64,000 nt of DNA, taken from NCBI GenBank assembly GCA_004297985.1, contig SCRA01000046.1:37491-101490 (forward strand). Reading direction: 5' to 3'. The notes under the pieces were generated by a model. That model ran no database searches. It saw nothing but the letters and a program-made list of their open reading frames with translations, and was not told where the DNA came from. The translations under genes and the position numbers were made by a program. This document shows, in pieces, positions 44,812 through 54,611 of this stretch. The stretch's first letter is position 1, and every line of letters begins with the position of its first letter. Source of the DNA: a bacterium (GTDB lineage: Bacteria; Vulcanimicrobiota; Vulcanimicrobiia; Vulcanimicrobiales; SCRA01).

Positions 44812-47800
44812 GCTCCCCCAATCGCGCGGCGATCAGGCGAACCTGCTCGAGCGCGGAATCGAGCGGCTCCGGCGAGCGGGCTGCAAGGACGCGGTGGAAC
44901 TCGCCGGGCGGGAGGCGTTCCAAATCGCCGAACGCTTCGAGGAGGCGCGAACGATACGCTGCGAGTGCCTGGCCGAGGGCCGTTCCAACCTCACCCGCTC
45001 CGGCGGTCGGGAGCAGGGCCGCCAGCGCACGCCATGGCCGTGCACCGCCGAGCGGGGCCTGCTCGAGATCGTCGGCACTCGCCGCCGCCTCAGCCGCGCT
45101 CATCGCTCCCGTGAGCACGAGATAAGCCGGGGGGATTGGCTCGCTGGCCGCGATCCGCTGCTCCGCGATGCCGCGCATGAGCGCGACCAGCGTACCGCGC
45201 GCCGCACGGTCCTCGAGATCTTTCTGCGAGACCAGGTAACGCGGTAGGCGCAACTTGATGAAGAGGTGATCGAGCAGCTCGTGGAGCCGCTCGCGCTCGC
45301 CCTCGAGCAGCTCCTCCAACGTGGAGGCGCCGATGAGTCGATCCGGCAGGAAGGCCCGTATCGCGAAGAGATGCGGGAAGAACGCGCCGCCCTCGACTCC
45401 GGAGATCAGACGCATCGCTCGCGACAGGCGTTCCGGCGTGTGCGTCGATATCGTGGCCACGCTCCCCTCGACGCTCTCCACCTGCTGAGGCGGAGGCGGC
45501 AGGGTGCTCGCGATCTGGATGCGTTCAACAACCGGCTCCGGCTCGATTACCGCTGCCTGGGGCGGGGCGGGTGCCTCGACGACGGGCGCGGGCTCCGGCT
45601 GGGCAACGAGACGAGGAACGCGGGGTTGGAGTACCACGCCGAGCACGGAGAACGGAAGCGGCGCCCCCACGCCGAACGCGGGAAGCGACCGAACGACCGA
45701 TGGCGTGCTCTCCAGCTCGAGACCGCCTTCATCCCACGCCATGCGCGCGCGTGAAACGAGCTGGCTCCCGGGCTCGGCCGGCGAGTTGACCGCGGCACGC
45801 CACGTGATGACGAGCGCCGTCTCCGGGGCCACACCGGCGAGCGTGAGACCACCCACCAGCGGCGAGGCGCCGGCGATGTCGACCACGCCCACGCCGTTGA
45901 TCTCGGTGGAACCGGGAAGATAGGTGGTCTGTGCCGGTGGTTCGACGGTGATCGTGAGGCGGCCGGCGCTGCCGTCGCCGTCGTTGCTCGCCTCGAGCGC
46001 GCACGTGAGGATCTCGCCCGGCGAGGCTTCGTCGGAGGGATCTACGCGCAACGTCGCGGAGGCAAACGATGGCATCGCCGTGACGCCAATCTCCACCGGC
46101 TCGAAGAGCATGCTCGGTCCGTTGGCGCAGGAGAGGCGCGCGCCAACCGGGAGCAGCGTCCCCGCGCGCACGCCTGCCGCGAGCGCGAGCGTAAGCATGC
46201 CCGCCGCGGCGCCGCCCGGCTCGACCGTACCCAGCGCGATGGTGCGTTCGCCGCGCCGCGAGGCGCCCTCGACGCTTTCGAGCAAGAGCTCCGAAGGGAG
46301 ATCCAGCACCAACACAACGTCTCTCGCGGCGTCGGTACCCTCGTTGCGCGCCACATAGGAGATCTGAACCGTCTTCCCGGGGCGCACCGGTTGCTCGGAG
46401 ACGACGCGCAGGCGTTGAGCGTTCTGCGGGAAACGCGGGCGCGAGACGGCGATCACGGCGATCGTGCCGATATCGCTCTCCGCGACATCCTGCGCGGCGA
46501 CTTTCGCCCACAGGCGCAACTCGCTCTTGTCGGCCAGAGGCGTGGCCACGCGGGCGATCACGTCCAGGCGCACGGGCTCGAGCGGAGCCATGTCGCCGAC
46601 GCGCACGCTCCCCTCCTCGATCTCCAGCGTCGCGCCCTCGCGGCGGACGCGCAACGACTCCAAGCCTTCTCCGGCGGCCACGCTCACGCGCACGTCGCGT
46701 GCGAGATCCGTGCCGCCGTTGCTGACGACCAGCCGCCCTACCACCTCCTCGCCGGGCACCGCGTGGTTGGCGCTGCGCAGTTCGAAGCGATTGATCGCCT
46801 CCGGGAACTCCGGAGCGGAACGCACGCGCAACGCCTTGTCGAAGGCACGCTCACCGCCGCGCCACTGCATGGCGGCGTGCACGGCAAGGCGACGGCCGGT
46901 CGGCGCCGGCGAGGCCACGATCGCCTCCACCGCCGCGCGGCCGCTGCCACCAGGCGGGATCTCCGCGATACGCACGGCAGGGTCGTCTCCAACGGCGCGC
47001 CCGTTCTCCGTGGTTGAGCCGGGGGAGTAGACGAGCCCCTCGGGCAGGGTGAGGGCGATCCGCACGTCCTCGGCGGTGCCGCTGCCGACGTTATGGTAGG
47101 AGACGCCGATGCGAAGGCGTTGGCCAGGGGTGACCTCATCGCCGGCGTCGACCTCGATGCCGGTGCCGACGCCGAACTCGGCGGGCGAGCGCACTTCTAG
47201 GGCGGCGGCGCCGAGCTCGAATTCTCCCTCCTCGCGTGCGCCGACCCAGCCGTGCGCCGAGATCAGCACGCCGTCTGGCAACGGCTGGTCGATCTTGGCA
47301 CCGTAGGTGACAATCAGCGTTCGCGAGGGCGCGAGGGCCGCGCACACTACGCGCTGCTCCTGCACCGGGAACGGTTCGCCGGCTCCCTCGCCGACTTGGC
47401 GCCCGTCGATGCGCGCGGAGCGCGCGACGAAGGTCGTGCGGTCGGGAACGGGGAGTGCGAGGGTGACATCACGCGCCGTCGACTGACCGTGATTATGAAT
47501 CGCCACGCGCAGGGTGATCTCGGAGCCCGGCCGGTTGCCGTGAGGGGCCTCGATGGCCAGGCCGGTCAATTCGCCGCGCATCTGCGGGCGACTGCGCACG
47601 GCGACGATCGCCAAGTTCGATCCCACCGGCGTCGTACCGTCGGCGGCAAGCGCAGCTTGCACGGCCAATTGCGTGCCGTCTTCGATGGGACCTTCGACGC
47701 GAAACTCGAGCGAAACCGTGCGCGCCTCGCCGGGGGAGAGGTCGGCGACGGCGCCGCCGGCAGCGGACAAGAAGGGGGCCGTGCCTCCTTCGTCCGGGCA

Positions 47801-48028
47801 GCGTTCCTCGTCGATCTGGGCGGAGCCCGCGACGTACCGGCCGTGTTCCGGCAGGCGCAGCTTGACGCGCACGCCGGTGGCAATCGCGCTTCCGACATTG
47901 GAGAACGCAAAGCGAACGCGAACGGTCTCTCCAGGTTTGACCGAACGGTCCGGAGAAAGCGAGAGGGTTTTCAGCCCTTCGGCCAAAGGCTGCGCACCCG
48001 GCGCGAAGATTTCCGTAAGCGTCGACAT
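44798..48028 (-). CDS. DUF11-type multi-Ig repeat protein with C-terminal helical domain, no obvious signal peptide
   Basis: Six repeats of the PG(x)V(x)..N.G...A..V.......L..P type, Pro-rich linker, then a helical domain (FAIRAFLPDRLIGASTLEELLEGERERLHELLDHLFIKLRLPRYLVSQKDLEDRAARG). Confidence 0.7.
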   Translation of the reverse strand: MSTLTEIFAPGAQPLAEGLKTLSLSPDRSVKPGETVRVRFAFSNVGSAIATGVRVKLRLPEHGRYVAGSAQIDEERCPDEGGTAPFLSAAGGAVADLSPGEARTVSLEFRVEGPIEDGTQLAVQAALAADGTTPVGSNLAIVAVRSRPQMRGELTGLAIEAPHGNRPGSEITLRVAIHNHGQSTARDVTLALPVPDRTTFVARSARIDGRQVGEGAGEPFPVQEQRVVCAALAPSRTLIVTYGAKIDQPLPDGVLISAHGWVGAREEGEFELGAAALEVRSPAEFGVGTGIEVDAGDEVTPGQRLRIGVSYHNVGSGTAEDVRIALTLPEGLVYSPGSTTENGRAVGDDPAVRIAEIPPGGSGRAAVEAIVASPAPTGRRLAVHAAMQWRGGERAFDKALRVRSAPEFPEAINRFELRSANHAVPGEEVVGRLVVSNGGTDLARDVRVSVAAGEGLESLRVRREGATLEIEEGSVRVGDMAPLEPVRLDVIARVATPLADKSELRLWAKVAAQDVAESDIGTIAVIAVSRPRFPQNAQRLRVVSEQPVRPGKTVQISYVARNEGTDAARDVVLVLDLPSELLLESVEGASRRGERTIALGTVEPGGAAAGMLTLALAAGVRAGTLLPVGARLSCANGPSMLFEPVEIGVTAMPSFASATLRVDPSDEASPGEILTCALEASNDGDGSAGRLTITVEPPAQTTYLPGSTEINGVGVVDIAGASPLVGGLTLAGVAPETALVITWRAAVNSPAEPGSQLVSRARMAWDEGGLELESTPSVVRSLPAFGVGAPLPFSVLGVVLQPRVPRLVAQPEPAPVVEAPAPPQAAVIEPEPVVERIQIASTLPPPPQQVESVEGSVATISTHTPERLSRAMRLISGVEGGAFFPHLFAIRAFLPDRLIGASTLEELLEGERERLHELLDHLFIKLRLPRYLVSQKDLEDRAARGTLVALMRGIAEQRIAASEPIPPAYLVLTGAMSAAEAAASADDLEQAPLGGARPWRALAALLPTAGAGEVGTALGQALAAYRSRLLEAFGDLERLPPGEFHRVLAARSPEPLDSALEQVRLIAARLGERATA

Positions 48029-48168
48029 TAGCGCTCCGAGGCGACGTCATGACAGGGCATCCGCCAATCCGTGGCAGGTGCGCTAGTGCGTTCGCCGCGC
48101 GGCTACCCGCAACCTACGCGGCTTGCCTTGCTCGACGGGCATCGACCACAGTGAGGGATACGAAAGAG

Positions 48169-49359
48169 ATGTTGGCACCTTCCGTTGAGCGTCGCCTGGC
48201 CGGCACTGTCGGCCGCCTTGGCGGCGAATCCGCTTTCGAAGTCATGGCGCGCGCCAAGGAACTCGAGCGCAAAGGGCGCTCCGTCGTCCACCTGGAGATC
48301 GGCGAGCCCGACTTCGATACCCCGGAGCACATCAAGCGCGCCGCGACGGAGGCCATGGAGCGCGGCTGGACCCATTACGTCCCCTCCGCGGGTATCCACG
48401 AGCTGCGCGAGACGGTGGCGCGGCACCTCTCTCGCACGCGCAACGTCTCGCTGAGCGCGGAGAACGTGATCGTCGGGCCCGGCGGCAAGCCGGTCATCTG
48501 GTGCATCCTCTCGGCTCTGCTCAACCCCGGCGACGAGATGATCTATGCCGACCCCGCCTACCCCGCTTACGCCTCGGCCGCCGGTTACTTAGGGGCGAGC
48601 GCCGTCCCGGTGCCGCTCCTGGAGTCGCGCGACTTCCGCCTCGATCTCGACGCGCTGACCGCCAAGATCGGCCCGCGCACAAAAGTGATCGTCATCAATT
48701 CTCCACACAACCCTACCGGAGGCGTGCTGACTCGCAGCGATCTCGAGCGCATCGCCGAGCTCGCGCAGCGTCACGATCTGCTGGTCATCTCCGACGAGAT
48801 CTACTCGCGCAATCTCTACGACTCGGAGTTCCTCTCCATCGCCTCGCTGCCGGGGATGCTGGAGCGCACGATCATCGTCGACGGCTTCTCGAAGGCTTAC
48901 GCGATGACCGGCTGGCGGCTGGGCTACGCGGCCATGCCCAAGGAGATCGCGCGCGCGGTCACGCTCTTCCTCAACAATACCGTCTCGTGTACGACGGCGT
49001 TCGTACAGATGGCCGGCATCGCGGCGCTCACCGGCCCGGATGACGCCGTGATCCACATGAACGAGGAGTTCCGCAAGCGCCGCGAGGTACTCATCGGGGG
49101 GCTCAACGCGATTCCGGGAATCAGTTGCGTGATGCCGCAAGGTGCGTTCTACGCCTTCCCCAACATCACGCAGATAACGCCCGACGAAAAGAGATTGGCG
49201 CACTTCCTGCTGGAGGAAGCGGGCGTGGCGACGCTGGCCGGAACGGCTTTCGGCGCTGCGGGCGCGGGTTACATCCGCCTGTCGTACGCCAACTCCATTG
49301 AGAACCTCAAGCTCGCGCTCACGCGCATCGGCGAGGCGTTGCCGAAGTTCAAAGGTTGA
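48169..49359 (+). CDS. class I/II aminotransferase (aspartate aminotransferase family)
   Basis: VVHLEIGEPDFDTPEHIKRAATEAM...INSPHNPTGGVL...DGFSKAYAMTGWRLGY. Confidence 0.95.
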   Translation: MLAPSVERRLAGTVGRLGGESAFEVMARAKELERKGRSVVHLEIGEPDFDTPEHIKRAATEAMERGWTHYVPSAGIHELRETVARHLSRTRNVSLSAENVIVGPGGKPVIWCILSALLNPGDEMIYADPAYPAYASAAGYLGASAVPVPLLESRDFRLDLDALTAKIGPRTKVIVINSPHNPTGGVLTRSDLERIAELAQRHDLLVISDEIYSRNLYDSEFLSIASLPGMLERTIIVDGFSKAYAMTGWRLGYAAMPKEIARAVTLFLNNTVSCTTAFVQMAGIAALTGPDDAVIHMNEEFRKRREVLIGGLNAIPGISCVMPQGAFYAFPNITQITPDEKRLAHFLLEEAGVATLAGTAFGAAGAGYIRLSYANSIENLKLALTRIGEALPKFKG

Positions 49360-49397
49360 GCGAAGGACGTTCGACCGCACGCATACGGAGGAACGAC

Positions 49398-49889
49398 ATG
49401 GCCATCAAACTGGGCGCGGTCGGGCACTTCGGATTGGCGGTACGCGATCCCAAAGTCAGCGCGCGCTGGTGGATCGAGAAGCTCAATCTACGCCACGAGT
49501 TCGACTTCACCGGCGGCGTGGCGGTAGGCAACGATGCGCTGACGATCGCGCTCTTCCACGGAGAGCCGCATCCTGAGGCGCTCGATCATCTCTCGTTCCA
49601 TCTCGCCTCGCTGCGCGAGCTGCAGGCGGCGGTGCGCGAGCTGCGGCGTAAAGGCGTGGAGATGGAGGATCCCGGCGACGAGATCGGCCCCGAGGCTCCG
49701 GGGTCGCCGCACGTAGGGCTCTGGCTACGCGATCCCGACGGCTATCGTTGGGAGCTCTCCGTGCAGAACGCGTTGCGGCGTGCGACGCAACGGCCGTCCG
49801 CCAAGCGCGCGACCACCGCCAAGCGCCCGGCAGCGAGCAAGGCCTCTACCGCCAAACGCACGTCCAACTCGGGGCGCAAGCGGCGTTAG
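49398..49889 (+). CDS. VOC/glyoxalase family protein with Lys/Arg-rich tail
   Basis: GAVGHFGLAVRDPKVSARWWIEKLNLRHEFDF...DHLSFHLASLRELQAAVRELRRKGVEMEDP...WLRDPDGYRWEL. Confidence 0.85.
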   Translation: MAIKLGAVGHFGLAVRDPKVSARWWIEKLNLRHEFDFTGGVAVGNDALTIALFHGEPHPEALDHLSFHLASLRELQAAVRELRRKGVEMEDPGDEIGPEAPGSPHVGLWLRDPDGYRWELSVQNALRRATQRPSAKRATTAKRPAASKASTAKRTSNSGRKRR

Positions 49890-49902
49890 GAAGCGATCGG
49901 GC

Positions 49903-50682
49903 TCAGCGCGCGACACGCATGCCTCCGAGCTCGATTGCAGTCAACATGCGCGAGCGTACTTCGTGACGCGCGCGCATCACCGCCTCGACGACATCGTGCC
50001 CCTGCGCGAGCGCAGCCGCCGCGCAGACCGCAAGGATGCAACCCGTGCCGCGCATCTCGACGGTCAGGCGGCGATCGCGCAAGAGTGTGATGCCATCGCC
50101 GTCGGCGAGTACGTCGACGATCTCGTCACCGTCCACGTGGCCGCCTTTGACTAAGACGGCGCGCGCGCCGAGGCGAAGCAGATCGCGTGCCGCACGCTCG
50201 GCGTCGGCGGGCGTTTCGACGGCATACTTCACCAGACGCGCCGCCTCGTACGCGTTGGGCGTGAAGAGCGTCGCACGCGCGATCAGCGACAAGCGATAGG
50301 CATCGACCACGGCGTCATCGGCGAACGCGCCGCCGCGCGATGCGGAGAAGACGGGATCGACGACGACGGGTGCATCGCGCTCCGCAAGCGCGCGAGCAAC
50401 GGTGCGTACGCTGTCCGCATCGAGCAGCAGCCCCACACGATAGGCACCGATGCGCAACGCCGCGAGCGCGTTCAACTGCGCGACGATCGCTTCATGCGGC
50501 GCGGGCCAACGCGCGCGAACGCCCTCGGGGCCCTGCGCCGTGATGCCGGCCACCACCGTCGCACCGCGCAGGCCCAGATCGCGCAAGACGAGCAGATCGA
50601 GACCGATGCCCGCGGCGTTCCACGGGTCGTTGGCGCCGATCGAGACGACCACCGGCGCCGCGCTCACGCGCGCCCATTCCAC
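49903..50682 (-). CDS. thiD: hydroxymethylpyrimidine/phosphomethylpyrimidine kinase
   Basis: SIGANDPWNAAGIGLDLLVLRDLGLRGATVVAGITAQG...PVVVDPVFSASRGG...VLVKGGHVDGDEIVDVLADG...RGTGCILA. Confidence 0.92.
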   Translation of the reverse strand: MEWARVSAAPVVVSIGANDPWNAAGIGLDLLVLRDLGLRGATVVAGITAQGPEGVRARWPAPHEAIVAQLNALAALRIGAYRVGLLLDADSVRTVARALAERDAPVVVDPVFSASRGGAFADDAVVDAYRLSLIARATLFTPNAYEAARLVKYAVETPADAERAARDLLRLGARAVLVKGGHVDGDEIVDVLADGDGITLLRDRRLTVEMRGTGCILAVCAAAALAQGHDVVEAVMRARHEVRSRMLTAIELGGMRVAR

Positions 50683-51284
50683 GCGTCTACGAGACGCAAC
50701 GCGGCGGCGCGCGTATCGCCGGCATGTCCGACGGCACCGATCACGGCGGCCATCGCCGCGCCCGCCCTGCGTACGGCCGCGACGTTCTCGACATTGATGC
50801 CGCCGATGGCGGCGACAGGCACGGGGCTAGCTTCGACGATGCGCCGCAGACCCTCCAAGCCGATCTCCACGACGTACTTCTTCGATTGCGTGGGAAAGGT
50901 GCAGCCCGCGCCGACGTAGCTGGCACCCAACGCCGCGGCGCGTCGCGCCTGATCGCCGTCGTGGGTGGAGAGGCCCAGGACGGCCGATCCCAGGCGCCGG
51001 CGAACTTCGGCCATATCGAGGCGTTCGGCGTCCTCTTGACCGAGGTGGAGGCCATGGGCTCCGGCGGCCAGAGCCAGCCCGAGGTCGTCATTCACGATCA
51101 GCAGCGCCCCCGCCGCGCGGCAGCGCTCAACGAGGGCGCGCGCCGTCTCAAGCGTGGCCTCCGCCTTCCCGCGATATTGGAAAAGGCGCACCCCGGCGTC
51201 GAGACATGCCTCCAAGCGGCCGAGGGCACCGGCGTGGCCGAGGATCACGTAGAGGCCCGCGAGCCGGGGGCCTAAAGCGTTCAT
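50664..51284 (-). CDS. thiE: thiamine-phosphate synthase
   Basis: FQYRGKAEATLETARALVERCRAAGALLIVNDDLGLALAAGAHGLHLGQEDAE...GLSTHDGDQARRAAALGASYVGAGCTFPTQSKK...AIGGINVENV. Confidence 0.93.
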   Translation of the reverse strand: MNALGPRLAGLYVILGHAGALGRLEACLDAGVRLFQYRGKAEATLETARALVERCRAAGALLIVNDDLGLALAAGAHGLHLGQEDAERLDMAEVRRRLGSAVLGLSTHDGDQARRAAALGASYVGAGCTFPTQSKKYVVEIGLEGLRRIVEASPVPVAAIGGINVENVAAVRRAGAAMAAVIGAVGHAGDTRAAALRLVDAWNGRA

Positions 51285-51410
51285 CCACACTCTCCACAGA
51301 TGCTTGTGGAGAACATTCGTTCGCATACAAGGGCTTGGAGGCGAAGCGGCTTGTGTAGCTTCATCCACACTATCCACAGAGCTTGTGGAGAACGCTCGTT
51401 CGCATACAAC
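51281..51410. repeat. two direct copies of a ~51-bp repeat rich in DnaA-box-like sequence
   Basis: ttcatccacactctccacagatgcttgtggagaacattcgttcgcatacaa (~51281) and ttcatccacactatccacagagcttgtggagaacgctcgttcgcatacaa (~51360). Confidence 0.85.
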
Positions 51411-51429
51411 ATAGGGTGGGCTCTGCGGC

Positions 51430-52290
51430 TCAGCTCGGCAACCCGAGCAGGAGGTCGCCGATGCGCATGAGGTCGTCGGCATCCGCGTAACGGATCTCGA
51501 GGCGCCCCCCCATGCCCTGCGGAACGATCGCTATTGGGGCGCCGAGGCGCTCGCGCAACTGCTGCTCGAAGGCGGCGACCTCGGCATCGTGCTCGAGGTG
51601 CCGCCGGCGACGCTCGCGGCGCCGCACCGCGCCATCGAGAGTCACGAGCCGTTCAGTTTGCCGAACTGTCAGTCCCTGCGCAACGATGCGCTTGGCCAAC
51701 TCCCTGATCGCCCCCGGCTTGGCCCCCAGCAAGGCGCGTGCGTGACCGGCAGTGAGCGCGCCGGAGCGCAACTCCGCTTGGATCTCGTCGGGCAGACTCA
51801 ACAGGCGCAAGCTATTGGCAATCGCCGGCCGGCTGCGCCCCAAGCGCTCGGCTACCTGCTCTTGCGTGAAGCCGTACTCGTCGATCAGGTGGCGGAAGCC
51901 CATGGCTTCCTCCAACGGATCGAGATCCTCACGCTGGAGATTCTCCAGGATCGCTACTTCAAGGCTTTGGCGGTCGTCGGCCGATCGGACCACCGCCGGC
52001 ACCGTCGAGAGGCCGGCGATCTGGGCGGCGCGCCAGCGCCGCTCGCCGGCGATCAGCTCATAGCGCCCACCGGCCAGCGGGCGCACCAGGAGGGGCACCA
52101 GCACACCGTGCAGGGCGAGCGAGGCAGCCAGCTCTTCGAGGGGCCCGGCGCCGAAAGCGCGCCGAGGCTGCTGAGGGTTGGGATGAATCGCGGAGACGGG
52201 GACCTGCTGGAGCGGCGAGCTCGGCCGGTCGCCCTGCCCGTCGGGAAAGAAGGCGCCGAGGCCGCGCCCTAGCCCGCGCTTGGCACTCAC
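51430..52290 (-). CDS. parB: chromosome partitioning protein ParB
   Basis: KRGLGRGLGAFF...QQVPVSAIHPNPQQPRRAF...YELIAGERRWRAAQIAGLSTVPAVVR...GYTQEQVAERLGRSR-type HTH...GALTAGHARALL. Confidence 0.97.
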   Translation of the reverse strand: MSAKRGLGRGLGAFFPDGQGDRPSSPLQQVPVSAIHPNPQQPRRAFGAGPLEELAASLALHGVLVPLLVRPLAGGRYELIAGERRWRAAQIAGLSTVPAVVRSADDRQSLEVAILENLQREDLDPLEEAMGFRHLIDEYGFTQEQVAERLGRSRPAIANSLRLLSLPDEIQAELRSGALTAGHARALLGAKPGAIRELAKRIVAQGLTVRQTERLVTLDGAVRRRERRRRHLEHDAEVAAFEQQLRERLGAPIAIVPQGMGGRLEIRYADADDLMRIGDLLLGLPS

Positions 52291-53096
52291 AAACGCATCT
52301 CCTGGAGCTCGGCTTCTCCGGCGACTTCCTTGGCCAATGCCAGATAGGCCTGCGCGCCACGACTCTTGGCGTCGAAGAGGATCGCGGGCTTGCCGAAGGA
52401 CGGAGCCTCGGAGAGGCGGACGTTGCGCGGGATGCGCGTTCGGAACACCTGCGAGGGGAAGAAGCGCGAGACTTCCTCAATCACGTCGACGGCGAGGTTC
52501 GTGCGAGCATCGACCATCGTCACCAACACCCCCATGATCTGGAGCCCCGGGTTCAGCGCCTCGCGCACGCGGCCAAGCACCGTCGTGAGCTGGGCCAGCC
52601 CCTCGAGGGCGTAGTACTCGGCCTGCACGGGAATGATCACCCAATCGGCGGCCGTCATCGCGTTGATGGTCAGCAACCCGAGGCTCGGCGGACAGTCGAT
52701 GAAGACGTAGTCGTACTCGGGAGCCAAGGCAACGAGCGCCGATTTCAAGCGCGCCTCCCGCGAGAGGGCGCTGACCAGCTCGATCTCGGCACCGGCGAGA
52801 TTGAGCGTCGCCGGGATGACCTTGAGGCTGGGGATCTCCGTGGGATAGACGACTTCGTTGGCGGCCGCGCGGTGGAGGAGCACGTCGTAGATATCCTTCG
52901 CCACCTTCCGCTTGTCGATGCCTAGTCCGGTGGAGGTATTCCCCTGGGGGTCGAGATCGATCACCAGCACTCGCTTGCCGAGCACTGCCAGACAGGCGCC
53001 GAGGTTGACCGTCGTCGTGCTTTTGCCGACACCGCCCTTCTGGTTGACTACCGCGATGACGCGGCTTGTTTCACGTGAAACATGCTTGACACTCAT
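52287..53096 (-). CDS. parA: chromosome partitioning ATPase ParA/Soj
   Basis: RVIAVVNQKGGVGKSTTTVNLGACLA...VLVIDLDPQGNTSTGLG...YVFIDCPPSLGLLT. Confidence 0.97.
   Translation of the reverse strand: MSVKHVSRETSRVIAVVNQKGGVGKSTTTVNLGACLAVLGKRVLVIDLDPQGNTSTGLGIDKRKVAKDIYDVLLHRAAANEVVYPTEIPSLKVIPATLNLAGAEIELVSALSREARLKSALVALAPEYDYVFIDCPPSLGLLTINAMTAADWVIIPVQAEYYALEGLAQLTTVLGRVREALNPGLQIMGVLVTMVDARTNLAVDVIEEVSRFFPSQVFRTRIPRNVRLSEAPSFGKPAILFDAKSRGAQAYLALAKEVAGEAELQEMRL
53067..53082. promoter_or_regulatory. parS site TGTTTCACGTGAAACA
   Basis: Perfect 16-bp palindrome matching the canonical ParB site, inside the 5' end of parA. Confidence 0.97.
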
Positions 53097-53183
53097 TGGG
53101 AGCCCGCGCCAAGGACGGGGGCGGATTGGAGAGTCGCACCACCCGTTGGCGGAGCGCCGATCGGCAGGGTCACGCGGGCTTCC

Positions 53184-54611
53184 TCATGACATAGATTGAT
53201 GCGCAGACGCTCCGTGCAAGGACGAATGCCCGAACGGTGCAGCGCTTTCAAGGGCGCGCTCGGCGAGTCCGAGCAGCACTGCGGGCGTGTTCCGAGCGGG
53301 TTCCTCCAGCACCTGCTCCAGCAGATAGCGCAGCAACGCCCCGACCTCGGGGCCGCCGCGGTAGCCCTCTGCCGCGCGCCCGCAGCGGATCAGCAAGGCG
53401 ATCATCTCGTGTCCCCCGATAGCGAGATCCTCAACTCCCAGCGGTGGGCGCTCGGCCAACACGGCGCGGACCCGCTGCGCGAAGCGCTCGTTGTGATCGC
53501 CACGCTTGGGTAGGCCGCTCCCTACGATGTCGGCCACGCGCAACGCGAACAGGCGGTCGAGACGCTCCGGGCCGACCCGGCGGACGAAACGGCGAATCGC
53601 CGCCGGCGTCAGCTCGGGGCCGGTCTGGTACATGTGGTGGCGCACCAGCGCCGCGACGTCATCGACCACGTGGCCGGGGAAACGCAGGCGCACAAGCATC
53701 TCGCGCGCTAACCCTTCGCCCACCACCTCGTGGCGATAGAACGTCGGGCCGGTCTTCGTGCGCGGCTTCCCCACGTCGTGGAGTAGCGCTGCAAGCCGAT
53801 CGGTGAGGTCGTTGTGGGCGGCATCGAGCGTGGCGAGATTGTGGCGCCAAACGTCGTAGGCGTGCCACTCGTTCTGCTCCACGCCATACCCTTCCGCCAG
53901 CTCCGGCCAGATGTGCGCCAGGACCTCCGTCTCGCGCAGCAATTCGAAACCCACGGAGGGCATTGCGGCACGCGTCAGCAGTTTGGTCAGCTCGTCGGCC
54001 ACGCGCTCCGGCGAGACCTCGCGCACGAGCGGCGCGGCTGCGTGCATCGCCGCCAGAGTCCGTGGCGTTAGCGAGAAACCGAACCGTGCGGCGAACTGCG
54101 CACCACGCAGCATGCGCAGGGGATCTTCCACGAAGCAGCGTTCGGCGACGATGTCGATTCGGCGGGAACGAATGTCGGCCTCACCTCCGTACGGATCGAT
54201 GAGGCTGCCATCGTCGAGGGCGCGGGCCAGCATGTTCATACGGAAGTCGCGGCGCCCCAGGTCCTCCTCCAGGGTCACGTCGGGGCCTGACTCCACGACG
54301 AAGTCCCTGTGGCCGGTCCCGGTGGAGCGCTCCCGGCGCGCCAGCGCCACGTCCACCATCTGCCCTTGGGCACGCACCTTGAAGACGGCGAAGCTGGCTC
54401 CCACCAAATCCACCTCTCCGATGGCCTCAAGGCGGCGGCGCACCTCCTCGAGCGGCAGACCCACCACCACGTAGTCGGAGTCCTTGTACTCTAGCTCGCG
54501 CCCCAGGACGGCCTCCATCTCCTCGTCGCGCACCCGCCCGCCCACGGCGTACACGCCGCCAGGGAAGGCCGCTGCCAATGGTGCATCCAGAGGCTGTTTC
54601 ACGTGAAACAT
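53184..54611 (-). CDS. cca: CCA tRNA nucleotidyltransferase / poly(A) polymerase family with HD domain
   Basis: VYAVGGRVRDEEM...RRDFRMNMLARALDDGSLIDPYGGEADIRSRRIDIV...FVEDPLRMLRGAQFAARFGF...LAALLHDVGKP. Confidence 0.93.
   Translation of the reverse strand: MFHVKQPLDAPLAAAFPGGVYAVGGRVRDEEMEAVLGRELEYKDSDYVVVGLPLEEVRRRLEAIGEVDLVGASFAVFKVRAQGQMVDVALARRERSTGTGHRDFVVESGPDVTLEEDLGRRDFRMNMLARALDDGSLIDPYGGEADIRSRRIDIVAERCFVEDPLRMLRGAQFAARFGFSLTPRTLAAMHAAAPLVREVSPERVADELTKLLTRAAMPSVGFELLRETEVLAHIWPELAEGYGVEQNEWHAYDVWRHNLATLDAAHNDLTDRLAALLHDVGKPRTKTGPTFYRHEVVGEGLAREMLVRLRFPGHVVDDVAALVRHHMYQTGPELTPAAIRRFVRRVGPERLDRLFALRVADIVGSGLPKRGDHNERFAQRVRAVLAERPPLGVEDLAIGGHEMIALLIRCGRAAEGYRGGPEVGALLRYLLEQVLEEPARNTPAVLLGLAERALESAAPFGHSSLHGASAHQSMS
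54595..54610. promoter_or_regulatory. parS site TGTTTCACGTGAAACA
   Basis: Second perfect 16-bp parS; spans the cca start (MFHVKQ) and the rsmG 3' end. Confidence 0.97.

Noticed and set aside
51285-51429. TPP riboswitch upstream of thiE
   Set aside because: No THI-box-like core (ctgaga...) seen; the region is instead two direct repeats with DnaA-box-like sequence.
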